DNA from: Sinohyriopsis cumingii
Taxonomy: Eukaryota > Mollusca > Bivalvia > Unionida > Unionidae
Length of the DNA stretch: 64,000 nucleotides
Direction: 5' to 3'
Assembly: GCA_028554795.2 (NCBI GenBank)
Contig: CM068832.1
Location: 87,571,011-87,635,010 of the forward strand
Part shown: positions 19,440 through 32,480 of the stretch, one piece after another
Numbering within the stretch: position 1 is the first letter of the stretch
Layout of the letters: each line of letters begins with the position of its first letter
Translations under genes and position numbers: made by a program
The notes under the pieces: model-generated
What the model saw: only the letters and a program-made list of their open reading frames with translations
Database searches by the model: none
Told to the model about the DNA's origin: nothing

Positions 19440-22400
19440 CGTCTTTTGGTACTATAAATGGAACTGGAAGTAGTTATTCTGCAGATGATTTGGACAGGAA
19501 AGTCAAACGCTCTGCAGATTCCATGCAACGTTATCTCAATGAGCAGTCACAATCTCACCAATCTTGAAGATGTGGGTTAACCACCTCCAGACACCAATGC
19601 CACACGCTGATTTCACGTGAACCTACTCGCGTAACCAAACGTTTAGTTGGTTGGTGGAACGATGACGGAAAATCTCAACATGTGTGTAATGCGCTTGCAC
19701 AGACTTCATCAGCAGTGCCATGGCTTTTTCAACCCGTGAGAGGAAGCCTTGACTGGAAAATACGATAAAATGGGTGAATCTGTCTCTAGAAATTTGCATG
19801 TGTCCGACATGATTTCCATAACAGGTCAGGTCACGTGCGATCTGGTGGTGGTGTTTCCAAATTATTGAAAGACCTGTCACAATTCCAGACGTGTGAGGGT
19901 GAATTGCGGACTCAATATGAGAGCGACCATGGTCTACCACTCTGGAACTTCAGATTGTTTCCTCTTTGTCCATAGAGAGGCGAGATGAAATTACTATCCC
20001 ATCACGGTTCAAACTGAAGAAGGATTTCGCGTCATCAACTTGCATTACTATCAGAGATAGGCAAAATGTTCTCTACATAACGACATCTGTGCGAATCTAA
20101 AAGTTGTATGCACTTCCAGCCACGTGGTAAATCACGGATAACACTGAACGGATTTCATATTATCAGTTCAACTTGTTTGGAATTAAAATATTATCCACGA
20201 CTGGTGGAACACTCACGCTAATTCTCACATCGACAGCGGGAGCTAAAATGGTAGTTACGGATGAGTAAAAAGAATGTGTACTATCTTCCAATTTTCTCTG
20301 GAAACACGGATAATAACTGCAGCATCGTCGCTTCAGCGTTGTCAGAATACTCGTCCTCGTTCAAGGCCTATCTCGTATTTTTTACATATCTTGTGGCAGC
20401 TCATGAAATTCGGCAACTAACGGAATCACGTCCATCGTTATATGAAGATACAGCTTACGAAGCAGTTGAAATACGGAAATTTAGGGTAAGATGACGAAAT
20501 AGTGACGAATTAATTCTCATGTGGAGATTCTACCGAGTCAAACCCGATATTACCTCGGATGCGTTATATACCGGTACAGCCAAAATAGGATCTACAATAC
20601 ACAAATCTTTCATTGCGGCTCCAAGCACGTACATTAAAAATTCTATGTTTAAAATCACGGAATTCACAACAGAACCCCAAAATCCCGGCTTGAGTTTTTT
20701 CATATTGTTACTCTGGATGATCTTATAATATGCGTTTCTTATAATGATCATGTCAGAAATCATGAGCTAAGCTACAGGGCTGTACTGGTTGCTGTTCGAC
20801 GATAGTTGATGCGTCGGACGCTGATAAAGACCAGCACATATTTAAGTAGGCCACGGGAGAGCATGAGGAGTTGAAAGAGATGAGCAATGTGGTAAATCTT
20901 TGGAAGAGGCTCACGAGAGATGGAAACATCATGAAACAGTCTCATCAGTGTGGCATATTGGCTATCAATAAATACTGTACTAAATTTTTCAGCGATAGAG
21001 AGTCAGCATGGTTAGTTAAAACTATCGAAGGCATCGTGCACAGCATCAATTACGAATTGGATCCAGACTTTGTCGACGCCGTAGTGACAACAGACTACGT
21101 CAAACGACGGTTTGTTAGATAGGAAGACTGATTGAGCTAAGTGGTATCACGAAAGCGCTTTCACGGAAATCGAAAACCTGAAGACGCTATCGATACGCAA
21201 AAATTGTCTCAGAATTTCCGCTTGGCGTACGAGGACGTTTATACGATCCTGTCGGTGAGGCACTTGACGAACGCTCTGGTGGAGTTGATGAAGTCAGCAG
21301 TGATGAGGATACAGTGTGTGATAACAGCAAGTATATGAAAATGCTTTGTAATGTGATCATTTTTGTTCTGTATGAAAAGAGCGAATAAGATGTGGATGTG
21401 GAATCCTACAGGTATTTGCATAATTCTCATCCAGACGAAATTTAGAAAAAGCTGATTAGTGTTCAAAAAGAACAAGTATGTGCCCTTCTGCTAGGAATCT
21501 TTGTCTTTTTCCGAAGGCATCTAAGAAACCTTTCAGATAAAATAGATGATCGAGAAAAATATCTAGCCTAATATTGGAGTACGTGGATTTTTACGAACAG
21601 AGATTTTATTTTTCCAGCGATAAAAGACTTTGAAAAAGTAAATCACAAGGTGGAACTCCCCCCCCCCCCCCGCTCCGGCGTCTTAGTATCTCTCCTAGTA
21701 TCATCGAAACATTCATCGTTCCATGGATCAGATGTTACACGCCATATAATTACAACAATATCTGGACCATATCGAACTGAAAGCGATTGCTGATACGCTG
21801 TCTTATCTTATGAGGTTGAAGCAGTTGACTAGAACCACAAAACGATTTAACATATATCCACTGTGGCTCGTTGGAAAAAGTGCATGTGATTGATGACGAT
21901 AAATTTATCTTGAACATAAAACTATTAAATGAAAACTTGCCACAACTTGGTGTGCTGCTGCAGAGTTTCGTCGACCCAGAATGAATCCCATCATTGATTT
22001 TAACTACATCGACGAGAATGTGTCGGTAAAGCGGAGTTGCAAGGCTAGAAGTATATTACAGCTATAACCATTGGAGAGTCTACATACACAGTCTTGCGTA
22101 CAGTCGTTACAGACGCATATTGATAATCACTTCTATTATCCTTCTACCCGTGACATCTACCAGAGTGATTTGCACGGGTGCAATAGCCAACCAGATGATG
22201 TTGATTTTGTACGTAACCGGACTAACCATGCAGACCCTGATGAAATTTCTAGATCCAATCCATTCATTGCTGAACTATAAAAAAATGCTCAATACAATCA
22301 GATTGTATGTGCGCGGAGTTTCTTCTTGACGTGTCATGGCTCACTCACGAGATAACGACTGTCTACCATATCATCGTGAACAGGGTGATCAACCAGTGTG

Positions 22401-24230
22401 GGCTAACAGAATTATGCCGATTCAAAAATTATTCTGACCACAACTAGGAAACCTGATTCTATAAAAGATGTCTGAATATGATGATGTATTTGTGACAGTC
22501 GTGATCTTGCGTCAGCCAGAAGCAAACCAAGAAGCCATAGCCACGATATTACGAATAATTGCTTCCTTGACGCTCGAACTAGTGCTGACCAAAACACAAG
22601 AAGCAGCTTATGGACAGGCATTACTCAAGTCAGATTAATGTATACAGTTATCCCGAGACAGTGGAGTTAATCTCTTATTCGATGAACATCTGATAAGGCA
22701 GCACTACATGTCATGTATGAGTGAAAGAAACGCCAAAATATCTTAAAATTATCTTAGTACATATTTGGACGTAAAGATAAATGCTGGCGTGGTGGATCGA
22801 ACGCAATATCTCACATAGGTCCTTCTGGAAAACAGAAAAGATCTTAAGGATGCCATCGTCGATGCGTTCCGTCTGAACATAGACATCATGATGTATCTCA
22901 TACTCACTAAATGGTTTGAAGACAGTTGCACATTCAACATCGTTTACAATAAGGAACTCGTTTTCAAGCACTGCATCTCTTGCATGCACAGAGAAAAACT
23001 CAACAAGTTGATATACCTGGGCGTTGAAAAAATTGTAAAACAGTTTTTTAAATATATTCTACTTGCTATCCGTCAGGCCATATATCTATGTTTCACATCC
23101 GATTATTCGAGTGATTTCCGTTGAGATGAATGACGGAAAATACAGTGGGAACCATTCTACTATGAGCTTCAACCACAAAAGGATCACGGTACATCCTGGC
23201 CCTCACTTCATGGACAAACACATGAACGATGGTGTAGGGCTAAACTTCACCACAAGCCTAATTTAAGTGCGTACACTACACAACTCTCCTTCCGTGCTAG
23301 TTTACGAAGTACTAAACGCGTTATGCACTTTCCACAACAGTCTTTCTTGAGTCATGTTTAATCCTAGTCAGAAACTTGTTGAACAATGCTGAATGGTTTT
23401 GGGGGTTTCTGGGTAGTTCTCTTTTTTTCGTAGCAATATTGTAATGTCCATTATGTTTCGTCCACAGCAGCGCTGTCACAATTGGAGCTGACTTCGAACA
23501 CCTTCATGGCAACCCAAGGTTTCATTCTCAGTACTCTGTCGTGCATGCCTTTCTGCAACGTTCCGTGCTGTCCTGAGGTAAACATGTCCACGTATGCGTC
23601 CCACGCAGACGTATTGTGCTATTTTATTGATTATTTTAAAACACAAAACAAGCGATTGAAGAAATGAAAAATAAAAAAGTAATTAATACATTAAATACGG
23701 GATTATTTTATTTAGCATGTCTATTATCTCAAGGGAAGACTAGAAACTGGCCCAGTATCCACATAAAGCTAATCCAGGGAAAGATTTTATCCTGCGAAAT
23801 GATATTGCTCGTCGACTCAGGAGCACTGAGCGATTGTTATATGATGTACACATACCCTGTCCAAGATCGTATGGAGTCTGCACCAGTTAATCGAACGAGT
23901 CATAGGGGACCTCAATGCGATGCTAAATACACATCCTACACGTGCAAGCGGGTCAACAAGTACAAAACACTAGCTGGACAAGAGTTCCCTACCACACAGC
24001 AGCGCACGAAGCAACTGCGAGACAAAAAAAGCGCTCATGGAAAAATCCATGAAGCTATCAAACCTTAGCATTTAGCATCAAATCATTAGCTTATCGCTAC
24101 GAGCTGATATCGAGACAAAAGTACTTAAAACTCGATCCGCAAGCCGTTCAGCAACACCACGATAAACATACGCATTTCACACCATCACGATGCACTGACC
24201 CAAAACTAACGCGCAGATTAATAAATGTAT
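19440..24230. other. Interior of element, genes not assigned
   Basis: Codon-like stretches occur on both strands, but I recognise no family. The longest plus-strand frames are 20871-21122 (83 codons) and 23664-24068 (134 codons, basic, Lys-rich C-terminus). A minus-strand frame of 105 codons lies at 19623-19940. Integrase, protease and a second capsid gene would be expected somewhere here in a complete element. A poly-C run lies at about 21659-21670. Confidence 0.4.
23664..24068 (+). CDS. Hypothetical basic ORF, 134 codons
   Basis: Longest uninterrupted plus-strand frame in the element. It has a hydrophobic segment (TGLFYLACLLS), then KILSCEMILLVDSGALSD, then a Lys/Arg/Gln-rich tail. LLVDSGA resembles the active-site strand of retropepsin-like aspartic proteases, but a second subdomain motif (ILG-type) is not visible, so this may be chance. 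It lies about 170 bp upstream of the first PolB-like signal. Confidence 0.3.
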   Translation: MKNKKVINTLNTGLFYLACLLSQGKTRNWPSIHIKLIQGKILSCEMILLVDSGALSDCYMMYTYPVQDRMESAPVNRTSHRGPQCDAKYTSYTCKRVNKYKTLAGQEFPTTQQRTKQLRDKKSAHGKIHEAIKP

Positions 24231-24239
24231 TTACAATCA

Positions 24240-27200
24240 TTATCATTCTACAATCTGCCGTAGAGGCACAACTACGCACACACACGGCCGTCAAACTTGG
24301 AGTAGCTTTCAAGGTTTTTCTGAATCAAGGAACACAATAACATCGACGTGTAGATCAGAGCCCAATCTCTCATTGTGTATCATAATGACGATTTCAGTCG
24401 TATCGTCGATGTCGCATGATCGTTTATCCAGCGTCGTATTGAAGATTACCAAGAGTTAGGATTTTTGATTGAGTAAATTATATCTCTTCTCAAGCGTTCA
24501 AATTTACAGCGCCAAGAGGAAGCACGCATGTGCCACTGGCCAAGAAAATCCTAGCTACCAAGTGGTCCATCAACGTCGATCAGCGATGACCTTTGTCTCA
24601 ACTAGACTATCGTCTCCGCTTTGCATTCCGAAAAGAAAAAAATGTTTCTCGCGTCTCCCACTACACTCCTATTTTGATGTTTTTATATACTTCATTACAC
24701 TAGCATCACCTTTCCAACATCGGTCAAAGAGGTTCCAAATCTGCAAGCACAGTAAGGGGTGTTCAATTAACGTGTTTGGACTCGATGACAAGAAAACAAG
24801 CGATAAGCATTTCGTTGTCTCTCTCTTCAAAATAGCCTCATAACGCAGCCTCAAGTTACTGTATTACCAAAACCATTTATAGGACATCAAAGACTACAGC
24901 CGGTTATGCCGATGTTAGTAGACACAACATAAAATCACGGATATTACTGCTATCACTACTTACAATGTTTTCCTCAACATCGACAACTACACGATCACGT
25001 TTCTACCGGATACTGTCAGAAATAACAAACCGTACAGATTCCGAACGATGGAACAATGAAGATGGAACACCACTTCTTCGACTCGGAAGCCATTCAGGAA
25101 AACTTGCAAGGAATCTATCCTAGTCCAGGCCATTCTTTTTCTAAAGTTTATTGCAACCGCATCCCTGCGTAATTGTCTATACGTTTTGCTGCACTGTCGA
25201 TGGAATTTGTCCTCTCCTTATCGCTAGAGTCGTGGCAGTGATAGCGTTTCGTGGTTCTTTGAGCAAATCGCCGATAAATACAAACGCATCCAAGTCATAG
25301 GAAACAATTCAGACACGATACCACCATCACAACTTCGACAGCATAAAGCAGCACTGCGATGCCCCATCGAAGCCACATATGCGAAGAATACTTTCATCAT
25401 CATGATACAAAGTCAGAGATCATTGCCATATCAATGGACACTATCGAGAAACTGCGCATGATCACTGTAATCCACGCTTCAAAGATCCAGACTGCCTTCC
25501 AGTCATCGCGAATAATTTACTACGATATCATATACATTTAATAGTGGCATCATACAGTTGTCCACGTGTCAAACCACTTCTCGCCGAAGTGGGTACTCAA
25601 AATAAATGTATCCCCAACAATTTTGAAAAGTACTTGTAGTTGTCGATTGGTCCATTGATTCGTTTCAGTTCATATAGGCATCGCTAGAAGAACTCGTCAA
25701 AAACTGTCCTAAGTTTGCTCACCTGGAAAAAGAATTTGATGACAAATCAGACGTGTTCAAGTAAAATGGTGGTTGTCCCTAAAAATACATCGATGCGTTG
25801 TCGTGAATCCATGAAACTTCGTTGCCGCTGCAAAATGCATTTTCCCATCTACGTCTCTCAAGAATCACCGACAAACAATACCGGAACGCGTGCAAGATAT
25901 GGCAAGAGCTGGATTGTCAATCTCTCGGAGATTATCATGACCTGTACAAGAAAACTTGCATGCTCCTACTCGGATATCTTTGAGAATTTCAGAAGCACAT
26001 GTCTACACCTTTACCAATTCGATCCCCTTTAGTATGTTTCCTCACCAGGACTCTCATGGGACGTTCTCCATAAAACATTTGAAGTGTCCCTGGAACTCTT
26101 TACCGTTCCAGACATGGTCATGTTCACAGAGCAGATGGTACGAGAAGGCATGTCCGTCATCAGAAAGAGCACGCAGTCGCCAACCACAAATGCGTGTCAA
26201 ACTACGGTCACACTCAATCTTCCACCTATATCCTCTACTAGTACGTTAACAATTTGTATGGTCGACATTGTCAGAAACGATTCCCATAGGCGATTCTTAC
26301 TGGATCACCGGAGAACAGTTTCTTGAGGAAAGACAAGACGGATACCGCGATCACTGGGGATATTTAGTCCAAGTCAACCTTGAGCATCCACATCATCTTC
26401 AAGACGCTCGTACGGATGATCCCTTCTGCGCAGAATCAATTATTGTCACCCACTCGATGATCGCACCACAAGAACTCTAACAAAAACACCAGTTCGGTCT
26501 CGGTCATCCCAAAGTTAAAACAACTCTTACGTAATCTCAACCAAAAGGCCGCTACAAAATGCAACATCGACTGATGGAGCAAGCTATCCAACACATACTA
26601 GTTTTTGGCAAGTTCACTGAACACCCAAGTTTAAAAGACACCGTGGATGAAACCCTTACATGCACTTCAAGATGGCACAACGAGGCAGAGGTAACACCAC
26701 CTTTGAATAAAGCTTCCTCAAGCTCATGTACAATAGCGTCTTCGGAAAAACCATGGAAAATATTCGACATCGCGAGACAATCGAAATCGTCAAAGTCGTT
26801 CGACGATGAGATGCCTTTCTCAACATGAAAATCTTTGAATCGAGAAAAATTAATCTCAAACTATACACAAACATCTACGTCGGAGCAGCTGTTCTCGAGC
26901 TCTCCAAAGCGCTCATGCTCGAGTTTCATTCCGACGTCATCAAACACACATGCGGAGAGAATACCACACTACTCATGATCGATAGAGACTCACTCGTCTA
27001 TGAAATAAAGATCGACGATGTCAACAAAGACATCTCTTTAATCTTAGGGATTATCCACAAACAACACAGTTATTTCCACTGCGACAATAAAAAATCGCTC
27101 GCAGAAACATAAAGATTAAACCCTGTGTATACCAATCAATGAATTCATCGGACTCCGAGTTAAAATTAACGTCATTACTCTTTACAATGGCACCGTCAGG

Positions 27201-27435
27201 AGAAAAAAAGCCAAAGGAGTAAAAACAAACGTCACTACTAAAATAACCACACACATATATTACAGACAAGCACTGCACGGTAGTCTCAAATACTACTCCA
27301 TGATAATTTTTCTATCACAGCAGCACAAACACCCATCATGCTCATTCTCAAAACGAATATGCCCCTTCGATGATAAACGTTACTCAACCGATGGCATTCA
27401 TACATAACCTCATGGACACAATGAAATACGAGACT
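24240..27435 (+). pseudogene. Protein-primed family B DNA polymerase, dead
   Basis: About 3.2 kb of spaced matches across all three plus frames. N-terminal region: PRGSTHVPLAKKI (about 24510), then INVFGLDDKK (about 24760). Zinc/exonuclease region: SHICEEYF then VRDHCHINGHYR (25412 onward). Exonuclease end: YHDLYKK (about 25930). Polymerase: SLELFTVPDMVM (26084); motif A residues NNLYG (26248-26262) preceded by Y where Asp is expected; GYLVQVNLEHP; motif B NSVFGKTMEN (about 26733); motif C region LLMIDRDSLVYEI (about 26972) with Arg between the two Asp. C-terminus: KAKGV and CPFDDKRY to about 27409. At least six frameshifts plus stops and lost catalytic residues make it a fossil. The family replicates Polinton/adintovirus genomes from a terminal protein. 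Confidence 0.88.
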
Positions 27436-27539
27436 ATAAACAAGCTTCAAAATAATAGCTAGGGCCACAAAAAGCAGCCAGTAACCCAGAATCACAATCG
27501 CTCTGTAGCATATATCAAGGGTTACTTCCTGACCAATCT

Positions 27540-27765
27540 TTTGTCACGTAGTGACAAAGGTGGCCAAGAACCACCATTTTCCTATAAGTTGGAGATGACA
27601 AAACCTCCCCCTTTGTAAAGTGGTCAAAACCCTCGTCCCTCATTTGCATAGATTCATGGTGGCTTTTATGGCTAACATTTTTCACGCTGTGATAAAAATG
27701 TCCCAGAATCCCCATTTTTCTATGCCACTTATGCTTTTTCCCCTGCCGTATCTTGTATAAAAGAA
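27540..27765. repeat. Right terminal inverted repeat, with subrepeats
   Basis: Pairs with 14508-14712 in inverted orientation. Internally, TTGTCACGTAGTGACAAA at about 27550 and TTTTCACGCTGTGATAAA at about 27679 begin two related units 139 bp apart, each followed by AGAA-CC-C-CCATTTT. The repeat end is therefore itself built of tandem subunits. It starts about 100 bp after the last PolB signal. Confidence 0.7.
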
Positions 27766-28430
27766 ACAAAATATAAACCTCTTTAAAATGGTGACATGTA
27801 CAATCAGCATATAATGTGCTTAACTACGTTACTGTGGTCCAAAAATACTTTTCATTATGACTTAGTTCCAAGTATATCCTTTTTGGTATTTCTCATATTA
27901 AATAGCACAGAAAATGTACCTAACTCTAAATAATGATTCAAGTAGTTTACACGTTGTTTGGTTTATATTAATTTTCATTTTTTTGCAAGTTAACCCATTC
28001 ATGATGCAAGTATACTACTGAACATATTCAGGTGACTACACGATCATGGGAAGTATTGCCTTTGCTTTCAAACGTGTTACCACACACATGGTGTGTCCTT
28101 GTACATTTTCTATAGGTATGAGATAAGTACAATTATAACTAAAATCAGTTTATCTCTGTTAGATACAAGTTTACACTCAAAACTCATATCGGTGTACGAG
28201 TGCATGAAAATACGCAGATTGTTCCCGAAAAAGGAAGAAAGAAAAATATATATAGAAACAATTAAACCTAGGAAACAGTTTCATACCTTTCACAATTGCT
28301 CAGATAGATATACTATATTCAGTTCAACAGTTTTTGTAATTTTGGATGATCATATACTGAAAACGACAGTGTTTGTATCAAGTATTCTTATGTCACGTGT
28401 TTAGGCCCGGTAATAGAGTAACACACGTAT
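27766..28430. other. Intergenic, no gene recognised
   Basis: A plus-strand frame of 103 codons (28093-28404) has no recognisable domain and a composition like its AT-rich surroundings. I see nothing else. Confidence 0.45.
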
Positions 28431-28439
28431 AATCCAAAA

Positions 28440-29205
28440 ATAAAAGTACAAGTCCTAATAATAAAATGTTCTACTGATTTCAAGTTTGAATCCCGACGAA
28501 GAATCCAAGAAGGAAGACGATGAGGCATGGTGAAATATGTAGTGTTGAATTCCACAGTTCCTTGCCGAAACAAAAATTATCACTCAGGTTTTCGATAGCT
28601 GAACTTTTTATATACAAAAATCTGTCCTTTTTCAATAATTTTTCATGAGTACATATTTTCCAGAAAAATAGTATAATTTAATCCTTTTGAATCCAAGTAA
28701 TTTGAAATAATTCCAATCCAAGTAATGTGCAATAACACCAAACAGCACAACATCCAACTTCCTGTGTAACAGCACAGCTTCTACTGAGAATAGTTCTCCA
28801 AAACAGAGGTTATATGGTCTTCTAAAACGTAAACAACGGGTAACGTGATCATGCTATGGAAGTTCATAGAAATTAAATACTTATTAAAGATCACATCTAC
28901 CCAGCGTGGCCCTGACGAAAACCAATCATGTTACTCTAAGAAATAAGAAAATAAATTGTTTACATCTTAAACACGACATCCCATCATGACCTCGACAACA
29001 ACAACTCATTTTAAGATAAAAGCAGAATTTGTTTACGTAGTTGCCACAGATTTTGAATCAAAGTCAGGATTTTGATCATCACCTGGTGTTTATAAAACGA
29101 AGTCAAGGTCAAACTATTTTCTGAGAAAGTAACATGTCTAGTGAATAAATTTATATTGCAATATCAAGTAATAAAAAAAATTAAAACTGACAAGCTATGA
29201 AATAA
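28440..29205. repeat. Dispersed repeat, copy A
   Basis: Diverged direct copy of 32945-33690. Shared blocks in the same order include AGTCCTA(A/G)TAATAAAA, AATCCAAGA(A/T)GGA, ATAAT(T)TAATCCTT, CTGAGAA, ATCATGACC(T)(C/T)GACAACAA, CATTTTAAGATAAAA and TGTTTATAAA. Class unknown; no terminal repeats seen. Confidence 0.7.
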
Positions 29206-30400
29206 AAAAAAATGCATCAGATTCAAGCAAATAAAATATACATAACAGTATAATCAATACGGTTTTGTAAGGTTTGGAAGGATAAAATATACTCTAACTG
29301 TGTAGTGTTGAAGAGTGACATTTCAGTAGCGAAAATGGCTTTGTCTGGTTTCAAAACGAGCACTTGAATTGTTCAGTATAAACATGCTGAGTTGCACTTA
29401 TTCCATTAATTATGAAAAATTGAAATAACGAATATAATAATGGAATAAAGATGATTACAATAGTTGACGGGTTACTATTATTTCGTATAAGCTGAGACTA
29501 GATTCATTGTACAACATCAAAAGTTATATAAGGATCACTACAGGGACGAACACGGGATCTAACACTAGGCCACCATAATGGTTTAACATTGTTATAACGA
29601 GAATGGAACCTTCATGTTAAGTTGTCATTTTTTAACATTAAGGTGTCACTTGTGCAGCAATAGAAATTTCGTATTAGTCCCACTATAAGATAATCACTGT
29701 CATGGTGACAATAATGGCAAATGTGAAAATGTAGGTACAGTTGTAATTGAAGATTAGTTAACACAGGTAACAAATTATATTATATGAATTCAAGGAAACG
29801 TATAATGTTAAAATGAATAGAAAAATGTGAAACTGTCACAGGTTATTCGAAATCCAAATTTAAATTTAAAACGACGTGGGAAATTTAATTTTCAGTCTAA
29901 ATTTACTGAACGTTACCATAACCTACAAAAATTAGTTGGCATATTTTACAAACTCCCACTGACCTACATATTTATTGACGATTGTATTGCAAGACGCCCA
30001 ATGATTGTTAGGCTTCCTAGCACTATTTCGAAGTTGATCTGTAAATTACTCAAAAATAACAAAAGGTTTCTTACCGACCAGCGATAACAAAATCAGACAG
30101 TTAAAAGCAAAACGATAAGATGTTGAGGGTAATTGATAAATATCTATAATCAATGGGGAATGTAAATAAAGCATGTTAATGAAGATTTAGATGCAAAGGT
30201 ATTGAATATAAAGGACGGTATATAAATTGTATAAAAATGCTCAAGGTGATAGAATAAAACTCATAACTTAGAACAAATGTTTACGTCTTTCAAGATTTTT
30301 AACATATACGTGACGTTTCATGAATCAAACAGTTCCCTCCTGTTTTCCACAATGTAGTACTGATGTCGCGCGGGTAGGAGGTCGAAACAGTATATCATAA
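29206..30400. other. No gene recognised; possible LINE 3' region
   Basis: This lies between repeat copy A and the LINE ORF2 fossil, on the side where the LINE's 3' end should be. An 86-codon plus frame (29827-30087) is unrecognised. Confidence 0.35.
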
Positions 30401-30499
30401 GGTTATTTACATGGAATGATTCATTGCGAAAAGCATACTATCGTGGTTCTTGAACATTTAGTATGTGAGTATGGGTTATATAAGTATGAACAGTTATAA

Positions 30500-32480
30500 T
30501 TCTTGCAATGACTACCTCCTCCCTACGGATGATTCTTTAGGAAAGATACATTCTCCTAGGGTTGGCTTAGATTTCAAGTTCTTAATGTGTTGAATCAATA
30601 TCAGGTTTATGTTGAAGATAACACCTAAACACTGTGTTTCCTCAAAGACTAGAATAAGGGTTCCGTCAAGCATGATTATAGTTTGATCATAATGTCTTCG
30701 CAACTGGCAGAAATGGATGCATAGTATTTGATTTGGAGAATTTGAAACCGTTGTAATTGGCCCATTTTTAGATGTTGTTCATGTTTTGTTGTAGTTGTCA
30801 TTCAATTGAATGCATGTGCATTTTTCGGTAACATTGAAAATCATCAACGTATAAATAGAAATCCCAACCAGGAGACAAGCACTTGGCAATTATATTAATT
30901 TTGATGTTGAAAAGCATTACAGATAAAATAATGAGGTGGGCACACTCATCTTATCCTCGTACACATCAGAGAGGGTGGAACCCACTCGTACCATGAATAC
31001 TCTATTAAAGAGAAAGTTCGATGTGAAAGAGAGAGACGGCCTCCTAGACCCAGATCGTGCAGGTCATTTAGTATCCCGTATGTAAGTTAATGAAAACCGC
31101 TACTAAACGTTCCTTCTTGATAAATGCGTCACGATAATTTTTTCCTGTCTAACCAGATGATCATTTGTGCTACGCCCATAAAGAAAGCCTATTTGGAAAG
31201 AAAATATTACATTTTTAGTTTCCAAGTACAATACAAGTCGAGAATTGATAATTCATTCCGCTGTTTTTGCACACACAGCTCGTCTGAGCAATGGCACGAT
31301 AGATTTTAGGCACTGTGGTATCTTTTGCTCTTTTGGGAATTGTATTATTTTGGCTTGTTTCCAGATCTCGGTATATTACCAGTAAGACATAAATCATTAA
31401 CGATTTCCAAAATAACTGTTACATAATATTTCAAAACCTGGCAACATGCCTAGCGGATGTAATATGGATCTAGCAAAAGCCATAAATCATAAAAGATTTT
31501 CAGAAGAACTGTTAATGATAGATCTGGGAGGTGTTTATAACACTGGTAATGTATTTCATCAGGTCCAAATGATGTATCATGGGTCTTGTTCAAAGCTTCC
31601 ACTAGCTCCAACAGTGGAAATGGTTGATTATAACTTTCTCCCTTTTCGATGTAAATTTCAACGTGTTGTTTCTGTTCTTTTTTGTTTAATCTTCGGAACA
31701 GTTCTGAAAAAAACAGACGATGAACATTTCAACAAGTATATTAACTATGTCATCTTTGGAATTGAAATCGTTGTTTAGTTTAGAATTGCGTTTTCACTTA
31801 CCATTCATATAGTCTCAAACTTTCTTTACAGAGGAACGGGGAATTTAAAGTTGCAACCAAGTTTTACATGATACCCTTTTACTTTCTTTAATAGTGTGGC
31901 AACCTTGCGTTACAGTACTTAGCTGAAATTTTGGGAATTTTAAGGTTACATTTTTGGGCGTTGGACAATTGTTAAATGTTCACAGTGCTTTTTGGCGTTG
32001 TCTAATGGCTTCATTATATTCTTTCGTGAACCACGGTTTTGGCTTATTTTACAGTTCGTTGACTACATATGAATGGATTCAATGCAATGTCGTTTAAAAC
32101 AGAAGTAAAATATTGAATATGGTCATTGTCGTTTAAAACAGTATCCCTGTTAAGCCTAGTTGCAAAATGGTATCAAATTTGGCACAGTTGGCCTTCTTTA
32201 AATTCCATTGAGGAATTTAAAAATTGAGTACAGTGTTGCTGATCTTAAGTGAGATTATAAAGTGGTCACCGCTGTGAAGGTCAAGAGCGACCTTTCAATT
32301 ATAATCCAAACTTCAGACAAGTTGCCTCTACTTAGTTGCCTCTTACATCCCGTAGTGTGGACACGTCGTGGCATTTCTACAACCATAGACCTGCATGAGG
32401 AATATATGCTAGAAAGGTTCCATAATTTAGAATTGTGTATGATGCATACAATGCGAAAAGCTATTTAGGCAGACTACATT
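30500..32480 (-). pseudogene. Non-LTR retrotransposon ORF2 fossil (Jockey/CR1-like)
   Basis: Minus-strand fragments run 5' to 3' from high to low coordinates. An endonuclease-end motif LDLHSGDHF lies at about 32265. Linker PKPWFTKEYNEAIRQRQKAL is at about 32000. RT entry THDTSFGPDEIHYQ is at about 31570, with NDLHDLGLGGRLSLF at about 31050. Catalytic YVDD is at 30840-30851. The thumb-side segment ending HIKNLKSKP is at about 30560. Many stops and frameshifts interrupt it. The domain order (endonuclease, linker, reverse transcriptase) is that of Jockey/CR1-group LINEs. The 5' end is truncated close to repeat copy B. Confidence 0.8.

Larger units (their letters stand above)
14500..27730. mobile_element. 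Decayed Polinton/adintovirus-like element
   Basis: About 13.2 kb bounded by eroded terminal inverted repeats (14508-14712 and 27620-27722). It contains remains of a protein-primed family B DNA polymerase (+ strand, right end), an A32-like packaging ATPase and several virion-type genes (minus strand, left half). That gene set defines Polinton/Maverick and adintovirus-type elements. Every recognisable gene is broken by stops and frameshifts, and polymerase catalytic residues are replaced, so the copy is inert. GC content rises relative to the flanks. No integrase could be recognised. Exact ends and target duplication are not determinable by eye. Confidence 0.8.
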
